64,000 nt of DNA from NCBI RefSeq assembly GCF_001187505.1, contig NZ_CP012150.1, positions 5,862,048-5,926,047 on the forward strand. The letters run 5' to 3'. Shown piece by piece: positions 28,305 through 37,331 of this stretch. This stretch comes from Mycolicibacterium goodii. GTDB taxonomy: Bacteria; Actinomycetota; Actinomycetes; Mycobacteriales; Mycobacteriaceae. How positions within the stretch are numbered: the stretch's first letter is position 1; every line of letters starts with the position of its first letter. A model generated the notes under the pieces. It was not told where the DNA came from. It made no database searches and worked only from the letters and a program-made list of their open reading frames with translations. The position numbers and the translations under genes are program-made.

Positions 28305-29294
28305 TCAGTCGAACGACTGCCATCCCGCGCTTCCGGTCCACGCGGCGCCGTCGACGAGGACCCTCGGTGGCCCGTCACATGCGCGGACGCGGCCGATTAC
28401 CCGCCAGCCGTCGGGGACCTCGCCGGTGAAGGTCGCCGCCAGCGCGTGGTCCTCGCCGCCGCCGAACACGAACGACCACGCGTCGGCGCCGACGGTCGCC
28501 GCCGCACCCGCCACCGCGTCGCGATCCGCCGCCAGCAGGTCGGTGGCGAGGTCGATCTCGACGCCGGACGCGGTGGCGATGTGGCCGAGGTCGGCGATGA
28601 GCCCGTCGGACACGTCGGTCATCGCGGTCGCACCCGCATCGGCCGCGGCGGCGCCCTGACCGTAGGGTGGGCGCGGCACCAGGTGGCGCTCCCTGAGCTC
28701 GGGGTGGGCGGGGATGTCGTTGGCCCACAACGCATATCCTGCCGCTGAGCGCCCCAGGTCACCGGCCACCGCGACGACGTCGCCGACCCTGGCCCCACCG
28801 CGGAGCACCGGTGCCCGGCCACCGAGATCTCCCAGCACGGTGACCGATATCACCCACAGCGGTGCGCGCACGAGGTCGCCGCCTGCGATCCCGCCGCCGC
28901 ACCGCCGCGCCTCGTCCCACATGCCGTCGGAGAGTTCGACCGCGGCCTGCGCAGGGGTTTGCGACGGTGCGCCGAACGACACTACGAACGCGCTCGGCCG
29001 CCCGCCCATGGCCTCGATGTCGGCGGCGTTCTGCGCGATCGCCTTGCGGCCGATCTGATGGGGGGTGGCCCAGTCGAGGCGGAAATGCCTTCGCTCGACC
29101 AGCATGTCGGTCGACACCGCCATCCGGCCGTCGGCCGCGGCGATCACGGCCGCGTCGTCGCCGGGTCCCACGGTGACCGACGGTGGTTGGACACGTCCGC
29201 TCAGGAGGCGGTCGATGACGACGAACTCACCGACCTCGGACAAGGAATCGGCCGATGACCGACCGTCGTTCGCCCCGGCTGTGTCTCGGGCCAT
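28305..29294 (-). CDS. thiL: Thiamine-monophosphate kinase
   Basis: Phosphorylates thiamine monophosphate to thiamine pyrophosphate. 329 aa from ATG 29294, which has GGGAGG five bases upstream; a longer in-frame start is less well placed. Family motifs: VGPGDDAAVI (metal/ATP), STDMLVERRHFRLDW, the nucleotide region IEAMGGRPSAFVVS and AMTDVSDGLIADLGHI. It is divergent from the RAM-domain gene across 104 bp and upstream of ung. Confidence 0.95.
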   Translation of the reverse strand: MARDTAGANDGRSSADSLSEVGEFVVIDRLLSGRVQPPSVTVGPGDDAAVIAAADGRMAVSTDMLVERRHFRLDWATPHQIGRKAIAQNAADIEAMGGRPSAFVVSFGAPSQTPAQAAVELSDGMWDEARRCGGGIAGGDLVRAPLWVISVTVLGDLGGRAPVLRGGARVGDVVAVAGDLGRSAAGYALWANDIPAHPELRERHLVPRPPYGQGAAAADAGATAMTDVSDGLIADLGHIATASGVEIDLATDLLAADRDAVAGAAATVGADAWSFVFGGGEDHALAATFTGEVPDGWRVIGRVRACDGPPRVLVDGAAWTGSAGWQSFD

Positions 29295-29398
29295 ATCGCC
29301 TCCCTGCCGGGCGGCCCGCGCCATGAACGCCTGCCGCACCTGCGGTACGTTTGGTGCCTGCGGCGAGAGTCTATGCAGCGAGACGGAGGAGACGGCGG

Positions 29399-29641
29399 GT
29401 GGTCGAGGCGTACGTGCTGATCCAGACCGAGGTGGGCCGCGCCGAGGTCGTCGCGAAACAACTCGCCACGCTGGCCGGCGTCGTGTCCTCGGAATACGTG
29501 ACGGGCCCTTACGATGTCGTGCTGCGTGTCAGCGCCGAGACGCTCGAGGCACTGCGCGCCGAGGTGGTGGCCAGTGTGCAGCAGGTCGCCGGTATCACGC
29601 GAACGCTGACCTGCCCGATCGCAGGCGGGGCGCAGCCATAG
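29399..29641 (+). CDS. Stand-alone Lrp/AsnC ligand-binding (RAM) domain protein
   Basis: 80 aa from GTG 29399, with GGAGGAG upstream. The whole protein is the alpha/beta effector domain of Lrp/AsnC regulators (VEAYVLIQTEVGRAEVVAKQL ... VTGPYDVVLRVSAETLEAL), with no helix-turn-helix. Such single-domain proteins assemble into rings and bind amino acids in vitro in other organisms; their role is poorly known. It lies 10 nt upstream of the DUF3515 gene, so the two are probably cotranscribed. Confidence 0.85.
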   Translation: MVEAYVLIQTEVGRAEVVAKQLATLAGVVSSEYVTGPYDVVLRVSAETLEALRAEVVASVQQVAGITRTLTCPIAGGAQP

Positions 29642-29651
29642 AGTTGTCGGT

Positions 29652-30239
29652 GTGACCGATTCGCACACCACCGACGGACCACCTCGCGCTCTGCTGATCG
29701 CGGCGGTCGTCGTGGCGGTGTCGGTGTTGATCACCGTGTTGGGAATCGCGGCGTCGCACAAGCAGTCCCCCGATCAGGAGCCGGTGGCGATCTCGGCGGT
29801 GCCCGCCCCGCAGGCCGACAGCCCGGAATGCCACGCGCTGGTCGACGGCCTGCCGGAGCAGCTCGGCGATTTCCGGCGGGCGCCGACGGTCGAGCCGACC
29901 CCGCAGGGTGCCGCCGCGTGGCGGGGCCCGTCCGACATGGAGCCGATCATCCTGCGGTGCGGCCTGGAACGTCCAGTCGATTTCGTCGTGGGCGCGCCGC
30001 TGCAGGTGGTCGATCTGGTGCAGTGGTTCCGAGTGGGCGACACGGGTGTCGCGCAACCCGGTGACGCCGACGCGGGTGCCGCCGAGGACAGCAGGAGCAC
30101 GTGGTATGCGGTGGACCGCCCGGTGTATGTGGCGCTGACGCTGCCCGCGGGCTCGGGTCCGACGCCGATCCAGTTGATCTCCGGTCAGATCGCCCGGGCG
30201 ATGCCCGCCAAGCCCGTTGAGCCGGGGCCGGCGCGCTGA
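29652..30239 (+). CDS. DUF3515 membrane-anchored protein
   Basis: 195 aa. An N-terminal membrane helix (ALLIAAVVVAVSVLITVLGIA) is followed by an extracytoplasmic domain with two conserved cysteines (SPECHALVDGLPEQL, ILRCGLERPVDF), matching DUF3515 (Rv2980 in M. tuberculosis). Function unknown. Conservation next to the D-Ala-D-Ala ligase suggests an envelope role, which is inference. GTG start. Its stop abuts the convergent ddlA stop with no gap. Confidence 0.85.
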   Translation: MTDSHTTDGPPRALLIAAVVVAVSVLITVLGIAASHKQSPDQEPVAISAVPAPQADSPECHALVDGLPEQLGDFRRAPTVEPTPQGAAAWRGPSDMEPIILRCGLERPVDFVVGAPLQVVDLVQWFRVGDTGVAQPGDADAGAAEDSRSTWYAVDRPVYVALTLPAGSGPTPIQLISGQIARAMPAKPVEPGPAR

Positions 30240-31361
30240 TCAGCGCAGGCCGGTGCCCCGGGCCAGCGCGGTGTCGACCATGGCGGCCAACAGGGTCGGA
30301 TAGTCGATGCCGCTGGCGGCCCACATCCTCGGGTACATCGAGATGGTGGTGAATCCCGGCATGGTGTTGATCTCGTTGACCACCGGGCCGTCCTCGGTGA
30401 GGAAGAAGTCCACGCGGGCCAGGCCCTGGCAGCCGATCGCAGTGAACGCACGCACCGCGAGCCGGCGGATCTCGTCGGCGACGTCGTCGTCGACCTTGGC
30501 GGGCACGTCGAGTTCGGCGGCGTCTTCGAGGTATTTGGTGGCGAAGTCGTAGAAGCCGTCCTCGCGACCGCGCACCCCTGCCACGCGGATCTCGCCGACC
30601 GTGCTGGCTTCCAGGCGACCGTCGGGGAACTCCAGCACACCGCATTCGAGCTCACGGCCGGGCACCGCGGCCTCAACGATGACCTTGGGGTCGTGGCGTC
30701 GGGCCAGTGCGATGGCGGGGGCGAGTTCGTCCCACGAGGCGACGCGGCTGACGCCGATGGAGGATCCGCCGCGCGCGGGTTTGACGAACACGGGAAGCCC
30801 CAGGCGCTCGCGCTGTTCGAGGTCGAGGGTCTCGACGCCGGGCCGCAGGACCGCCTGATCGCCGATCGGCAGGCCTTCGGCGGCAAGCAGCTTCTTGGTG
30901 TACTCCTTGTCCATACCCGCGGCGCTGGCCAGTACGCCGGATCCGACGTAGGGCACGCCGGCCAGCTCGAGCAGACCTTGGATCGTGCCGTCTTCGCCGT
31001 ACGGCCCGTGCAGCACGGGAAACACCACGTCGACCGCGGCGAGGATCTCGCCCGGCCCGTTGCCCAGCGCCAGCAGCTGCCCGCTGCGGTTGGGTGCGGC
31101 GGGCAGGGCGAGTTCGGTGCCGGACGCCTCGGTCACCGCGGGCAGTTTGCCGTCGGTGATCGCGAGCGTCTCCGGCCTGCCGTCGGTGAGGACCCAGGAT
31201 CCGTCGGGGGTGATGCCGATGGCGACCACCTCGAACCGCTCGGGGTCGAGGTTGCGCAAGATGCTGCCCGCCGACACGCACGAGATCGCGTGCTCCGAGC
31301 TACGCCCGCCGTAGACGACGGCGACGCGGGTGCGGCCAGGAGGATGGTTCGGGGCAGTCAC
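30240..31361 (-). CDS. ddlA: D-alanine--D-alanine ligase
   Basis: Makes the D-Ala-D-Ala dipeptide of peptidoglycan precursors; target of D-cycloserine. 373 aa, ATP-grasp fold. Motifs: [19 protein letters not shown] at the N terminus, [38 protein letters not shown] and the metal-binding [11 protein letters not shown]. Start GTG 31361. A TAGCCT hexamer ends 9 nt before it (31371-31376), so ddlA probably has its own promoter even though the accessory block ends only 61 nt upstream on the same strand. Confidence 0.97.
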   Translation of the reverse strand: MTAPNHPPGRTRVAVVYGGRSSEHAISCVSAGSILRNLDPERFEVVAIGITPDGSWVLTDGRPETLAITDGKLPAVTEASGTELALPAAPNRSGQLLALGNGPGEILAAVDVVFPVLHGPYGEDGTIQGLLELAGVPYVGSGVLASAAGMDKEYTKKLLAAEGLPIGDQAVLRPGVETLDLEQRERLGLPVFVKPARGGSSIGVSRVASWDELAPAIALARRHDPKVIVEAAVPGRELECGVLEFPDGRLEASTVGEIRVAGVRGREDGFYDFATKYLEDAAELDVPAKVDDDVADEIRRLAVRAFTAIGCQGLARVDFFLTEDGPVVNEINTMPGFTTISMYPRMWAASGIDYPTLLAAMVDTALARGTGLR

Positions 31362-31422
31362 AACCTAGAGAGGCTACCGCCCCGCCCCGGTCGCGCATCC
31401 CGGCGCATCCTGACCGGGCCTT

Positions 31423-32112
31423 TCATCGCTGGGTACCGACCTCGATCAACTGGCCGGTGACGTCCGCCGCGCCCGGCGAGGCCAGGAACGCCACCGTGTC
31501 GGCCACGGTGTCGCGGCGCCGCTCTGCCTCAGCCTCGACATCCGGGGTGTCGGCGTCGGGGTCCATCCGGCTCGGCGAGACAGCGTTGACGTTGATGTGG
31601 TCGGCGGCACAGCCCGCGGCCAACGCCTTCGTCATCCCGACCAGACCATGTTTGGCCGCCGACACGTGGAACCGCCCCGCGTCGCCCCGCAGCGCATTAC
31701 CACCGATGATCGTGACGATGCTGCCGCCGTTACGCCGCAGCCGGGGCAGCGCGGCGATCACGCAGTGCATCGCACCGTCCAGGGTCACCGACCGCACCGA
31801 TTCCCAGTCCTGCGCGGTGACGTCGTAGACCGGCACCCGGGTGCGGGCGGCGGCGTTGTTCACCAGAACCCGCACCGGTCCCAACCCGTCAGCGACCTCG
31901 ACCATCTGCCGAACCTGCTCCGGTTTGGTCACGTCAGCCACCGCGACCGCCGCGTGGACACCGAGCGCGCGCGCCTCGGCGGCCACCTTGTCGGCCGCCT
32001 CGACATCCGAGCGGGTATTGACCACGACGTCGAAGCCCGAGCGGGCCAGCGCCAGCACGATGGACCGGCCCAAATTGCGACCGCCGCCGGTCACGATGGC
32101 AACACCGCTCAT
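31423..32112 (-). CDS. SDR-family oxidoreductase with atypical active site
   Basis: 229 aa. The Rossmann motif TGGGRNLG (residues 8-15) and NNAA are normal for a classical short-chain dehydrogenase. The usual catalytic Ser is Gly (VTIIGGNALRG), and the Tyr of YxxxK is replaced: the segment reads RFHVSAAKHGLVG, keeping only the Lys. A His-x-x-x-Ala-Lys arrangement like this is found in 2,4-dienoyl-CoA reductases. It is the last gene of the tct block; ATG 32112 overlaps the stop of the MmgE/PrpD gene (ATGA). Substrate unknown. Confidence 0.85.
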   Translation of the reverse strand: MSGVAIVTGGGRNLGRSIVLALARSGFDVVVNTRSDVEAADKVAAEARALGVHAAVAVADVTKPEQVRQMVEVADGLGPVRVLVNNAAARTRVPVYDVTAQDWESVRSVTLDGAMHCVIAALPRLRRNGGSIVTIIGGNALRGDAGRFHVSAAKHGLVGMTKALAAGCAADHINVNAVSPSRMDPDADTPDVEAEAERRRDTVADTVAFLASPGAADVTGQLIEVGTQR

Positions 32113-33470
32113 CCCTGCACGCCCAACATCCGGACGAGGACCTCGAAGTCGTCCAGGTTCTCCAGATCCCAGCATCGGGCCAACAGCTCGACAGCCCCGT
32201 CCGCACCCAGCCGCGGGGTGGCGTTGTCGACGAACTTCTCGACCATGTCGGCGTCCGACAGCGGATTGCCCGGGGTGCCCTTGTTGTCCTTGACCTGGTA
32301 GTCGAAGATTCGGCCGTCGGCCAGCTCGATGCTGAGCAGCGCCGAACGCTTGCCGACGGATTCGTCGGAGACGACGATGACGCGGTCGCGCAGTTCGGCG
32401 ATCAGCGGGTCACGCGCGCTCTCGTCGGCGTAGTGGTCCAGCCGCGGACGCGCCAGCAATGCCACCGCGACACCGTGGGTGATGCTGAACTTGGCTTCGA
32501 GACCCGTGGTGGGGTTGACCTTGCCGGTCACGGTGGCGGCCTTAGTGTTCGTCCTCACGCGCACGGCGCGCACCTCGTCGGCGGTGAATCCGTGCGCGGC
32601 CCGCAGTTCCAGCACAGCGTCGATGGCGGGGTGGGTCAACGACCCACTCGGATATGCCTTGTAGCCGTTGACCAGCAGGTGCCACTGCTCGCCCAAGCCC
32701 TCGACGAGTTTCTCGGGCGCCGCATCGGTGGACATCACCGCCAGGAAGCCCCGCTCGTCCTCGACGATCTTCAGGCTCGACGTGATGCCCTCGTCGGCCA
32801 TGACCGCCGACAGCAGCCCGTCCATGGCGGCCTTGCCTGCGTGCAGCGGCTTGCCGTCCGTTCCGTACACGGCCTTGAGACCGGCCGACTGCGTCCCCGC
32901 GCTGCCCATCGCCTGGCTGAGCACCGCGGGTGCCAGTCCGAGCACCCGGCCTGCTGCCGCAGCCGCACCCACGTGACCGACGGTTCCCGTGACATGCCAA
33001 CCGATTTCGTAGTGCGCATCGCCCGCCGCCCGACCCAACCGGCACTCGGTCTCGAAGCCGGCCACGAACGCCGCCAGGGCTTCCGGGCCGGTCACCCGGG
33101 TCCGCTCGGCCAGCGCGGCGATCGCCGGCCACACAGGAGCGCTGCCGTGCACCGTGGTGTCACCCGGGTTGAAGGTGTCGTCGTAGTCCAGCAGATGCGC
33201 ACTGAACCCGTTGACCAGGGCGGCGTACGGCATGATGACGGTCTCGCGGCGACCGAACACGGTGTGTGCGCCGGGTCCGGCGCACCGCACGGCCACCCGC
33301 ACCATGGCGTCGACCGACGGCAACGCGGAGGCGGCCAATGCCACCCCGAGATGGTCGATCAGGGCCCGCTTGGCCTCGTGCACCACGTTGGCCGGGATAT
33401 CCGAGAAATGCAGTCCGGTGACGAACTCCGCCAGCTGTTGCGTCAGCCCGGTACGAACGGGCGTCGTCAT
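32109..33470 (-). CDS. MmgE/PrpD family protein 1
   Basis: 453 aa, full length. The family covers 2-methylcitrate dehydratase, cis-aconitate decarboxylase and iminodisuccinate epimerase. Active-site segments are present: HLLDYDDTFNPGDTTVHGSAPVWPA, GWHVTGTVGHVG, the lysine/histidine segment DGKPLHAGKAA, and the C-terminal lid with FSITHGVAVALL. The precise reaction cannot be told. ATG 33470 overlaps the tctC stop by 4 nt, and its own stop overlaps the SDR start, so enzyme and transporter are translated from one message. Confidence 0.9.
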   Translation of the reverse strand: MTTPVRTGLTQQLAEFVTGLHFSDIPANVVHEAKRALIDHLGVALAASALPSVDAMVRVAVRCAGPGAHTVFGRRETVIMPYAALVNGFSAHLLDYDDTFNPGDTTVHGSAPVWPAIAALAERTRVTGPEALAAFVAGFETECRLGRAAGDAHYEIGWHVTGTVGHVGAAAAAGRVLGLAPAVLSQAMGSAGTQSAGLKAVYGTDGKPLHAGKAAMDGLLSAVMADEGITSSLKIVEDERGFLAVMSTDAAPEKLVEGLGEQWHLLVNGYKAYPSGSLTHPAIDAVLELRAAHGFTADEVRAVRVRTNTKAATVTGKVNPTTGLEAKFSITHGVAVALLARPRLDHYADESARDPLIAELRDRVIVVSDESVGKRSALLSIELADGRIFDYQVKDNKGTPGNPLSDADMVEKFVDNATPRLGADGAVELLARCWDLENLDDFEVLVRMLGVQG

Positions 33471-34471
33471 TCCTGCCCCAATCCGATGCTGTCGACCAAT
33501 ACCTTCAGGGATTCATTCTGCTTTTCCAAGAACGGACCGAACTCGTCGGGGCCGAGGAAGTTCGTCACCGAACCGTTCTCGTCGACGAAGTCGTCCCAGC
33601 CCGGTGCGTGCACGAGTTTTTCGAACACCCCCTGGTAGTAGTCCACCGCCTCCTTCGGCATATCAGGAGGACCGACGAACCCGCGGAACTCCTCGGGCAG
33701 CGGCCCGACGTCGAGCCCCTGTGCCTTCATCGAGGTCAGCTTCGGGAACGTCGCGACGGGGCGATCATCGACGGTGGCCAGCACCTTGATGGCGCCAAGC
33801 TTGACTTGATCGACGAAATCGGTCGAGGCCCCGATCATCATCTGCGCGTCGTTGCGCAGCAGCGCGCCGATGCGCTGCGCACTGTCACTGAAGCTCAGGT
33901 ACTTCCACTGCGCTCCGGTCTTGGCCTGCAGAGCCTTACCGGTCAGCGAGTCTGTGGCCGTGATCGAACCGCCGACCTGCACCAACTGGTCGGGCTTGCT
34001 CTTGGCGTCGGCGATGAAGTCCTTGATGGTGTTGTAACCCGAGTCGGCCCGGACGGCGATCACCTCCGGCTCGACCAGCAGCGCCGCGATGGGCTGCAGG
34101 TCTGTGATCGACACGGCGCTGCCTTGCAGGGTCAGCGGTGTCACCAGCCAGGTCGGGGTGACCGCGGCGATGGTGTCCACCTTGCCTTTTCGGCTCTTCA
34201 GGTAGGACATGGCACCGATCGACGAACCCTCGGTCTGGTTGCGCACCGGCCACGCGTCGGAGATGACACCGTCAGTCTGCATGAGCTTGGTGACCTGCCG
34301 CGCGAACACATCGCTACCGCCACCCGGCCCGGTGTGCACCACCACCTGGGTACTGTTGGGCACGCCGTCGCCATTCATGCCACCACGCTGAAGCCCGCAT
34401 CCGGACAACACCAGGACGGCTGCGGCACCGAGGACCGCGGCCCGCCAACTCAAATTTGCCCTCTTCATCAT
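33467..34471 (-). CDS. tctC: Tripartite tricarboxylate transporter solute-binding lipoprotein (TctC/Bug)
   Basis: 334 aa. Lipoprotein signal with lipobox LSGC (Cys25). The Bug/TctC fold is indicated by VVVHTGPGGGSDVFARQV, where the glycine-rich loop contacts a carboxylate, and by PEEFRGFVGPPDMPKEAVDYYQGVFEKLV. It captures the substrate outside the membrane and hands it to TctAB. The ligand is not predictable from sequence; tri- or dicarboxylates are typical. Start overlaps the tctA stop. Confidence 0.92.
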   Translation of the reverse strand: MMKRANLSWRAAVLGAAAVLVLSGCGLQRGGMNGDGVPNSTQVVVHTGPGGGSDVFARQVTKLMQTDGVISDAWPVRNQTEGSSIGAMSYLKSRKGKVDTIAAVTPTWLVTPLTLQGSAVSITDLQPIAALLVEPEVIAVRADSGYNTIKDFIADAKSKPDQLVQVGGSITATDSLTGKALQAKTGAQWKYLSFSDSAQRIGALLRNDAQMMIGASTDFVDQVKLGAIKVLATVDDRPVATFPKLTSMKAQGLDVGPLPEEFRGFVGPPDMPKEAVDYYQGVFEKLVHAPGWDDFVDENGSVTNFLGPDEFGPFLEKQNESLKVLVDSIGLGQE

Positions 34472-36036
34472 TTGCCCTTCACCTCGGTGAGGTGGTCATC
34501 GGCCACCGGGGACGGATCTGCCACGGCGGCCGAGTGCGCCTGCGCCTTCACGGATTTCCGCCGGCGACCGGTGATCAACAGCGTCACGCCGAGCAGGATC
34601 GCGACACCGAAGATCGTGGCCGAGATCGGACGTTCCAGGAAGATCAACGGGTTGTTGTCGGACAGCACCAGCGATTGACGGACCGCGTTCTCGGCCATGG
34701 GCCCGAGCACGAACGCCATCACCAACGGGGCCGCCGGGACCCCGAACTTGCCGAACACGTAGCCGAGCAGACCAAACCCGCCCATCATCAGCACGTCGGT
34801 CATCGAGCTGCGGACGCTGTAGACGCCCACCGCGGAGAGCACCAGGATCGCCGGGTACAGCGCCCAGTACGGGATCTTCAGGATCTGCACCCATACCGGG
34901 ATCATCGGCAGGTTCAAGATGATCAGCATGACGTTGCCGATGTAGAGGCTCGCGATGACCGGCCAGCCGATCTCGGGGTGATCGGTGAACAGCAGCGGAC
35001 CGGGCTGCAGACCGTAGAGCAGCAGCGCCGCCAACATCACCGCGGTGGACGAGCTGCCCGGCAGGCCGAGGCTCAGCAGCGGGATCATGGCGCCGCCGGA
35101 CTCCGAGTTGTTGGCGGCCTCGGGACCTGCCACACCTTCGATGGCGCCCTTGCCGAACTTCTCGGGATGCTTCGAGGTCTTCTTGACCATGGTGTACGAC
35201 AGGAACGACGCGACGGTGGATCCGCCGCCCGGCAATGCGCCGATGAAGAAGCCGAACACCGAGCCCATGGCGATGGCCATGCGGGACTGCTTGAGATCCG
35301 CCTTGGTGGGCAGCAGGTTCTTGATGCCCTTGGGCACCGTGAACAACTGCTTGCCCATCTTCTTCTCGACGTTGAGCAACACCTCACCGACGGCGAACAA
35401 ACCCACGCTGACGGCGATGAAATCGATGCCGTCGAACAATGCGGTGGTGCCGAAGGTGAGTCGCTGCTGGCCGGTGAAGATGTCTATACCGATGGTGGAC
35501 AACAACAAGCCGAGCGACAGCGATAGGAAGCCCTTCACGGGCGAATCGCTGGCCAGCAGGATGACCATCAACAGACCGAACGCCATCAGCGCGGCGTATT
35601 CGGGCGGACCGAAACTCATCGCCAGATTCGCGACGGACGGCGCGGCGAAGGTCAGTGCGATCACACCGAATGTGCTGGCGATGAAGCCGGAGATCGCCGA
35701 CATACCCATGGCCGCCCCTGCTCGGCCCTGGCGGGCCAGAGGGTGGCCGTCGAGACACAGCACCACCGACGAGGTCTCCCCCGGGATGTTAAGCAGGATC
35801 GACGTCGTGGCGCCGGCGAACTTGGCGCCGTGGTAAATGCCCGCCATCATGATCAGGCCGGTGGTCGGGGAAAGCGACGTGGTCAGCGGGAGCAGAATGG
35901 CCAGGGTCGCCGGCGGACCAAGGCCGGGCAGGATGCCGACCAGGGTGCCGATTACGACGCCGACGAATACCCAGAACAGGTTCATCGGCGTGAATGCTGA
36001 CTCGAATCCGGTCAGCAGGTTACTCAAGGCGTCCAT
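34468..36036 (-). CDS. tctA: Tripartite tricarboxylate transporter large membrane subunit TctA
   Basis: 522 aa, about 10-12 membrane segments. The family hallmarks are [19 protein letters not shown] near the N terminus, [19 protein letters not shown] and [20 protein letters not shown]. It is the main translocation subunit of a secondary, ion-driven importer. It starts 9 nt after tctB and overlaps tctC by 4 nt. The C-terminal tail is hydrophilic. Confidence 0.95.
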   Translation of the reverse strand: MDALSNLLTGFESAFTPMNLFWVFVGVVIGTLVGILPGLGPPATLAILLPLTTSLSPTTGLIMMAGIYHGAKFAGATTSILLNIPGETSSVVLCLDGHPLARQGRAGAAMGMSAISGFIASTFGVIALTFAAPSVANLAMSFGPPEYAALMAFGLLMVILLASDSPVKGFLSLSLGLLLSTIGIDIFTGQQRLTFGTTALFDGIDFIAVSVGLFAVGEVLLNVEKKMGKQLFTVPKGIKNLLPTKADLKQSRMAIAMGSVFGFFIGALPGGGSTVASFLSYTMVKKTSKHPEKFGKGAIEGVAGPEAANNSESGGAMIPLLSLGLPGSSSTAVMLAALLLYGLQPGPLLFTDHPEIGWPVIASLYIGNVMLIILNLPMIPVWVQILKIPYWALYPAILVLSAVGVYSVRSSMTDVLMMGGFGLLGYVFGKFGVPAAPLVMAFVLGPMAENAVRQSLVLSDNNPLIFLERPISATIFGVAILLGVTLLITGRRRKSVKAQAHSAAVADPSPVADDHLTEVKGK

Positions 36037-36045
36037 CAGTGTTCC

Positions 36046-36618
36046 CTAGATCCCTTCGATGAAGGCTGAGGTCGGCAGATCCACGCCGAGGACGAAGCCG
36101 AACAACAGATATGCGGCCACGGGCACGGCGACGATCGCGATAACAGCCTTGACGGCCCGGACCCGCTCGACGAGCAGCACCAGGTAGGCGATCAGCAGCG
36201 CGCTGGCCGCGGCGAAGCCGATGACCTCCATCAGAGCGATGCAGATCATCAGGCCGGCCCAGACACTTCCTGCCCGCAGCAGTTCCGGCTTTGTGCATGC
36301 GAGCGACTCGCCGGGGCCGGTACGGATCCGGCGAATGACCGAGATCACGACCAGGGCCAGGCCCAGCGCCGTGACGGCCACCGCGGTGGCGGTCGGAAAC
36401 ATGCCCGGCCCGGGGATCCCCTTCTTGCCGAACATGGCGAGCGACGATGCGCCGAACAAGGAGGCCACACCGAACGCCGCGGCCACCACCCCGAGTCCCG
36501 CTTGCGCGATCGGCGCAGTGGCGAACGGGGAATGCTCGTCGCCACCGGGCTCTACATCTTCGAACTGTTCGTCATCGCGTCGGTCGCGGTGAACGGGAGC
36601 GCTGCCTGTCTGAGTCAT
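36046..36618 (-). CDS. tctB: Tripartite tricarboxylate transporter small membrane subunit TctB
   Basis: 190 aa with four predicted membrane segments (AGLGVVAAAFGVASLFG; ATAVAVTALGLALVVISVI; AGLMICIALMEVIGFAAASAL; AVIAIVAVPVAAYLLFGFVLG) after a charged N-terminal extension of about 40 residues (DDEQFEDVEPGGDE). ATG 36618 is chosen for its strong AGGAGG site; a much longer in-frame extension upstream overlaps the neighbouring gene and is rejected. Required partner of TctA. Confidence 0.9.
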   Translation of the reverse strand: MTQTGSAPVHRDRRDDEQFEDVEPGGDEHSPFATAPIAQAGLGVVAAAFGVASLFGASSLAMFGKKGIPGPGMFPTATAVAVTALGLALVVISVIRRIRTGPGESLACTKPELLRAGSVWAGLMICIALMEVIGFAAASALLIAYLVLLVERVRAVKAVIAIVAVPVAAYLLFGFVLGVDLPTSAFIEGI

Positions 36619-36653
36619 CGTTGACCTCCTTCGCTCTGGCGCGCCGCGGGCCG

Positions 36654-37331
36654 TCAGTCGCCGGCCGTGCCCTGGCCGGCACCGAGGCCGACTGGCCATG
36701 CCGCTCCGGGCGCGAGCACCTCGAAAAGGCCTCTGCGCCCACTGAACCCGTCCGTTGACGAGGTGAATCCGTGCCGAGCGAGGGTGGCAGCTTCGATCGC
36801 ATCGGCGGCGGCTTTGGCCAATTGCAGCGTCCCCGCCTCGGTAGCCTCTGAACCGGCCAGGCCGGCCGCCTGGGTGGCGCACAGTCCGAGCAGATTGCGC
36901 AGCTCGGCGTCCTCCAGTTCGAGGAATCGACCAGCCGCGGCACCTGCCCCGACGATGCCGGCCACACTGTGATGACTCCAGCGGTCGGCGGTGGGTGTCG
37001 AGCGCAGCGGCGCGTGCATGTGGTCGGCGACGACATTGCCGACGGCGACCGCATCGACAGCGATGGTCTCCGGTCCAGCCGCGCGGTGCTGCAGCGCAAT
37101 CACGGTGGCGCAAACCGAGAGCCAGCTCTCCTTTCCACCTGCACTGATCGCGGTGCGCCAGGCCAAATTCATCGCGGTGGGCGTCCCGGCCGGATGCGCG
37201 TTCCGGGTGGTCTGCCCAGAATCTCGAAGTCGTCGCCGGATGACGTCGAGCTGGGTTGCGGCAGTCATCAGCGCCGCCTCGGACGGTTTGGCGGTTCCGA
37301 TGAAGCTGACGAGTTCGTCGGTGATGGTCAC
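36654..37331 (-). CDS. Half-length MmgE/PrpD-like protein
   Basis: 225 aa, about half the family length. It keeps the helical core segment RWSHHSVAGIVGAGAAAGRFLELEDAELRNLLGLCATQAAGL and the stretch AKAAADAIEAATLARHGFTSS. It lacks the N-terminal DYDDT motif, has lost the KPLHAGK active-site segment (LQLAKAAADA instead) and has no C-terminal lid domain. It is either a non-catalytic partner of the neighbouring full-length paralogue or a decaying copy; the reading frame is intact. Its GTG overlaps the stop of that paralogue. Confidence 0.75.
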   Translation of the reverse strand: MTITDELVSFIGTAKPSEAALMTAATQLDVIRRRLRDSGQTTRNAHPAGTPTAMNLAWRTAISAGGKESWLSVCATVIALQHRAAGPETIAVDAVAVGNVVADHMHAPLRSTPTADRWSHHSVAGIVGAGAAAGRFLELEDAELRNLLGLCATQAAGLAGSEATEAGTLQLAKAAADAIEAATLARHGFTSSTDGFSGRRGLFEVLAPGAAWPVGLGAGQGTAGD

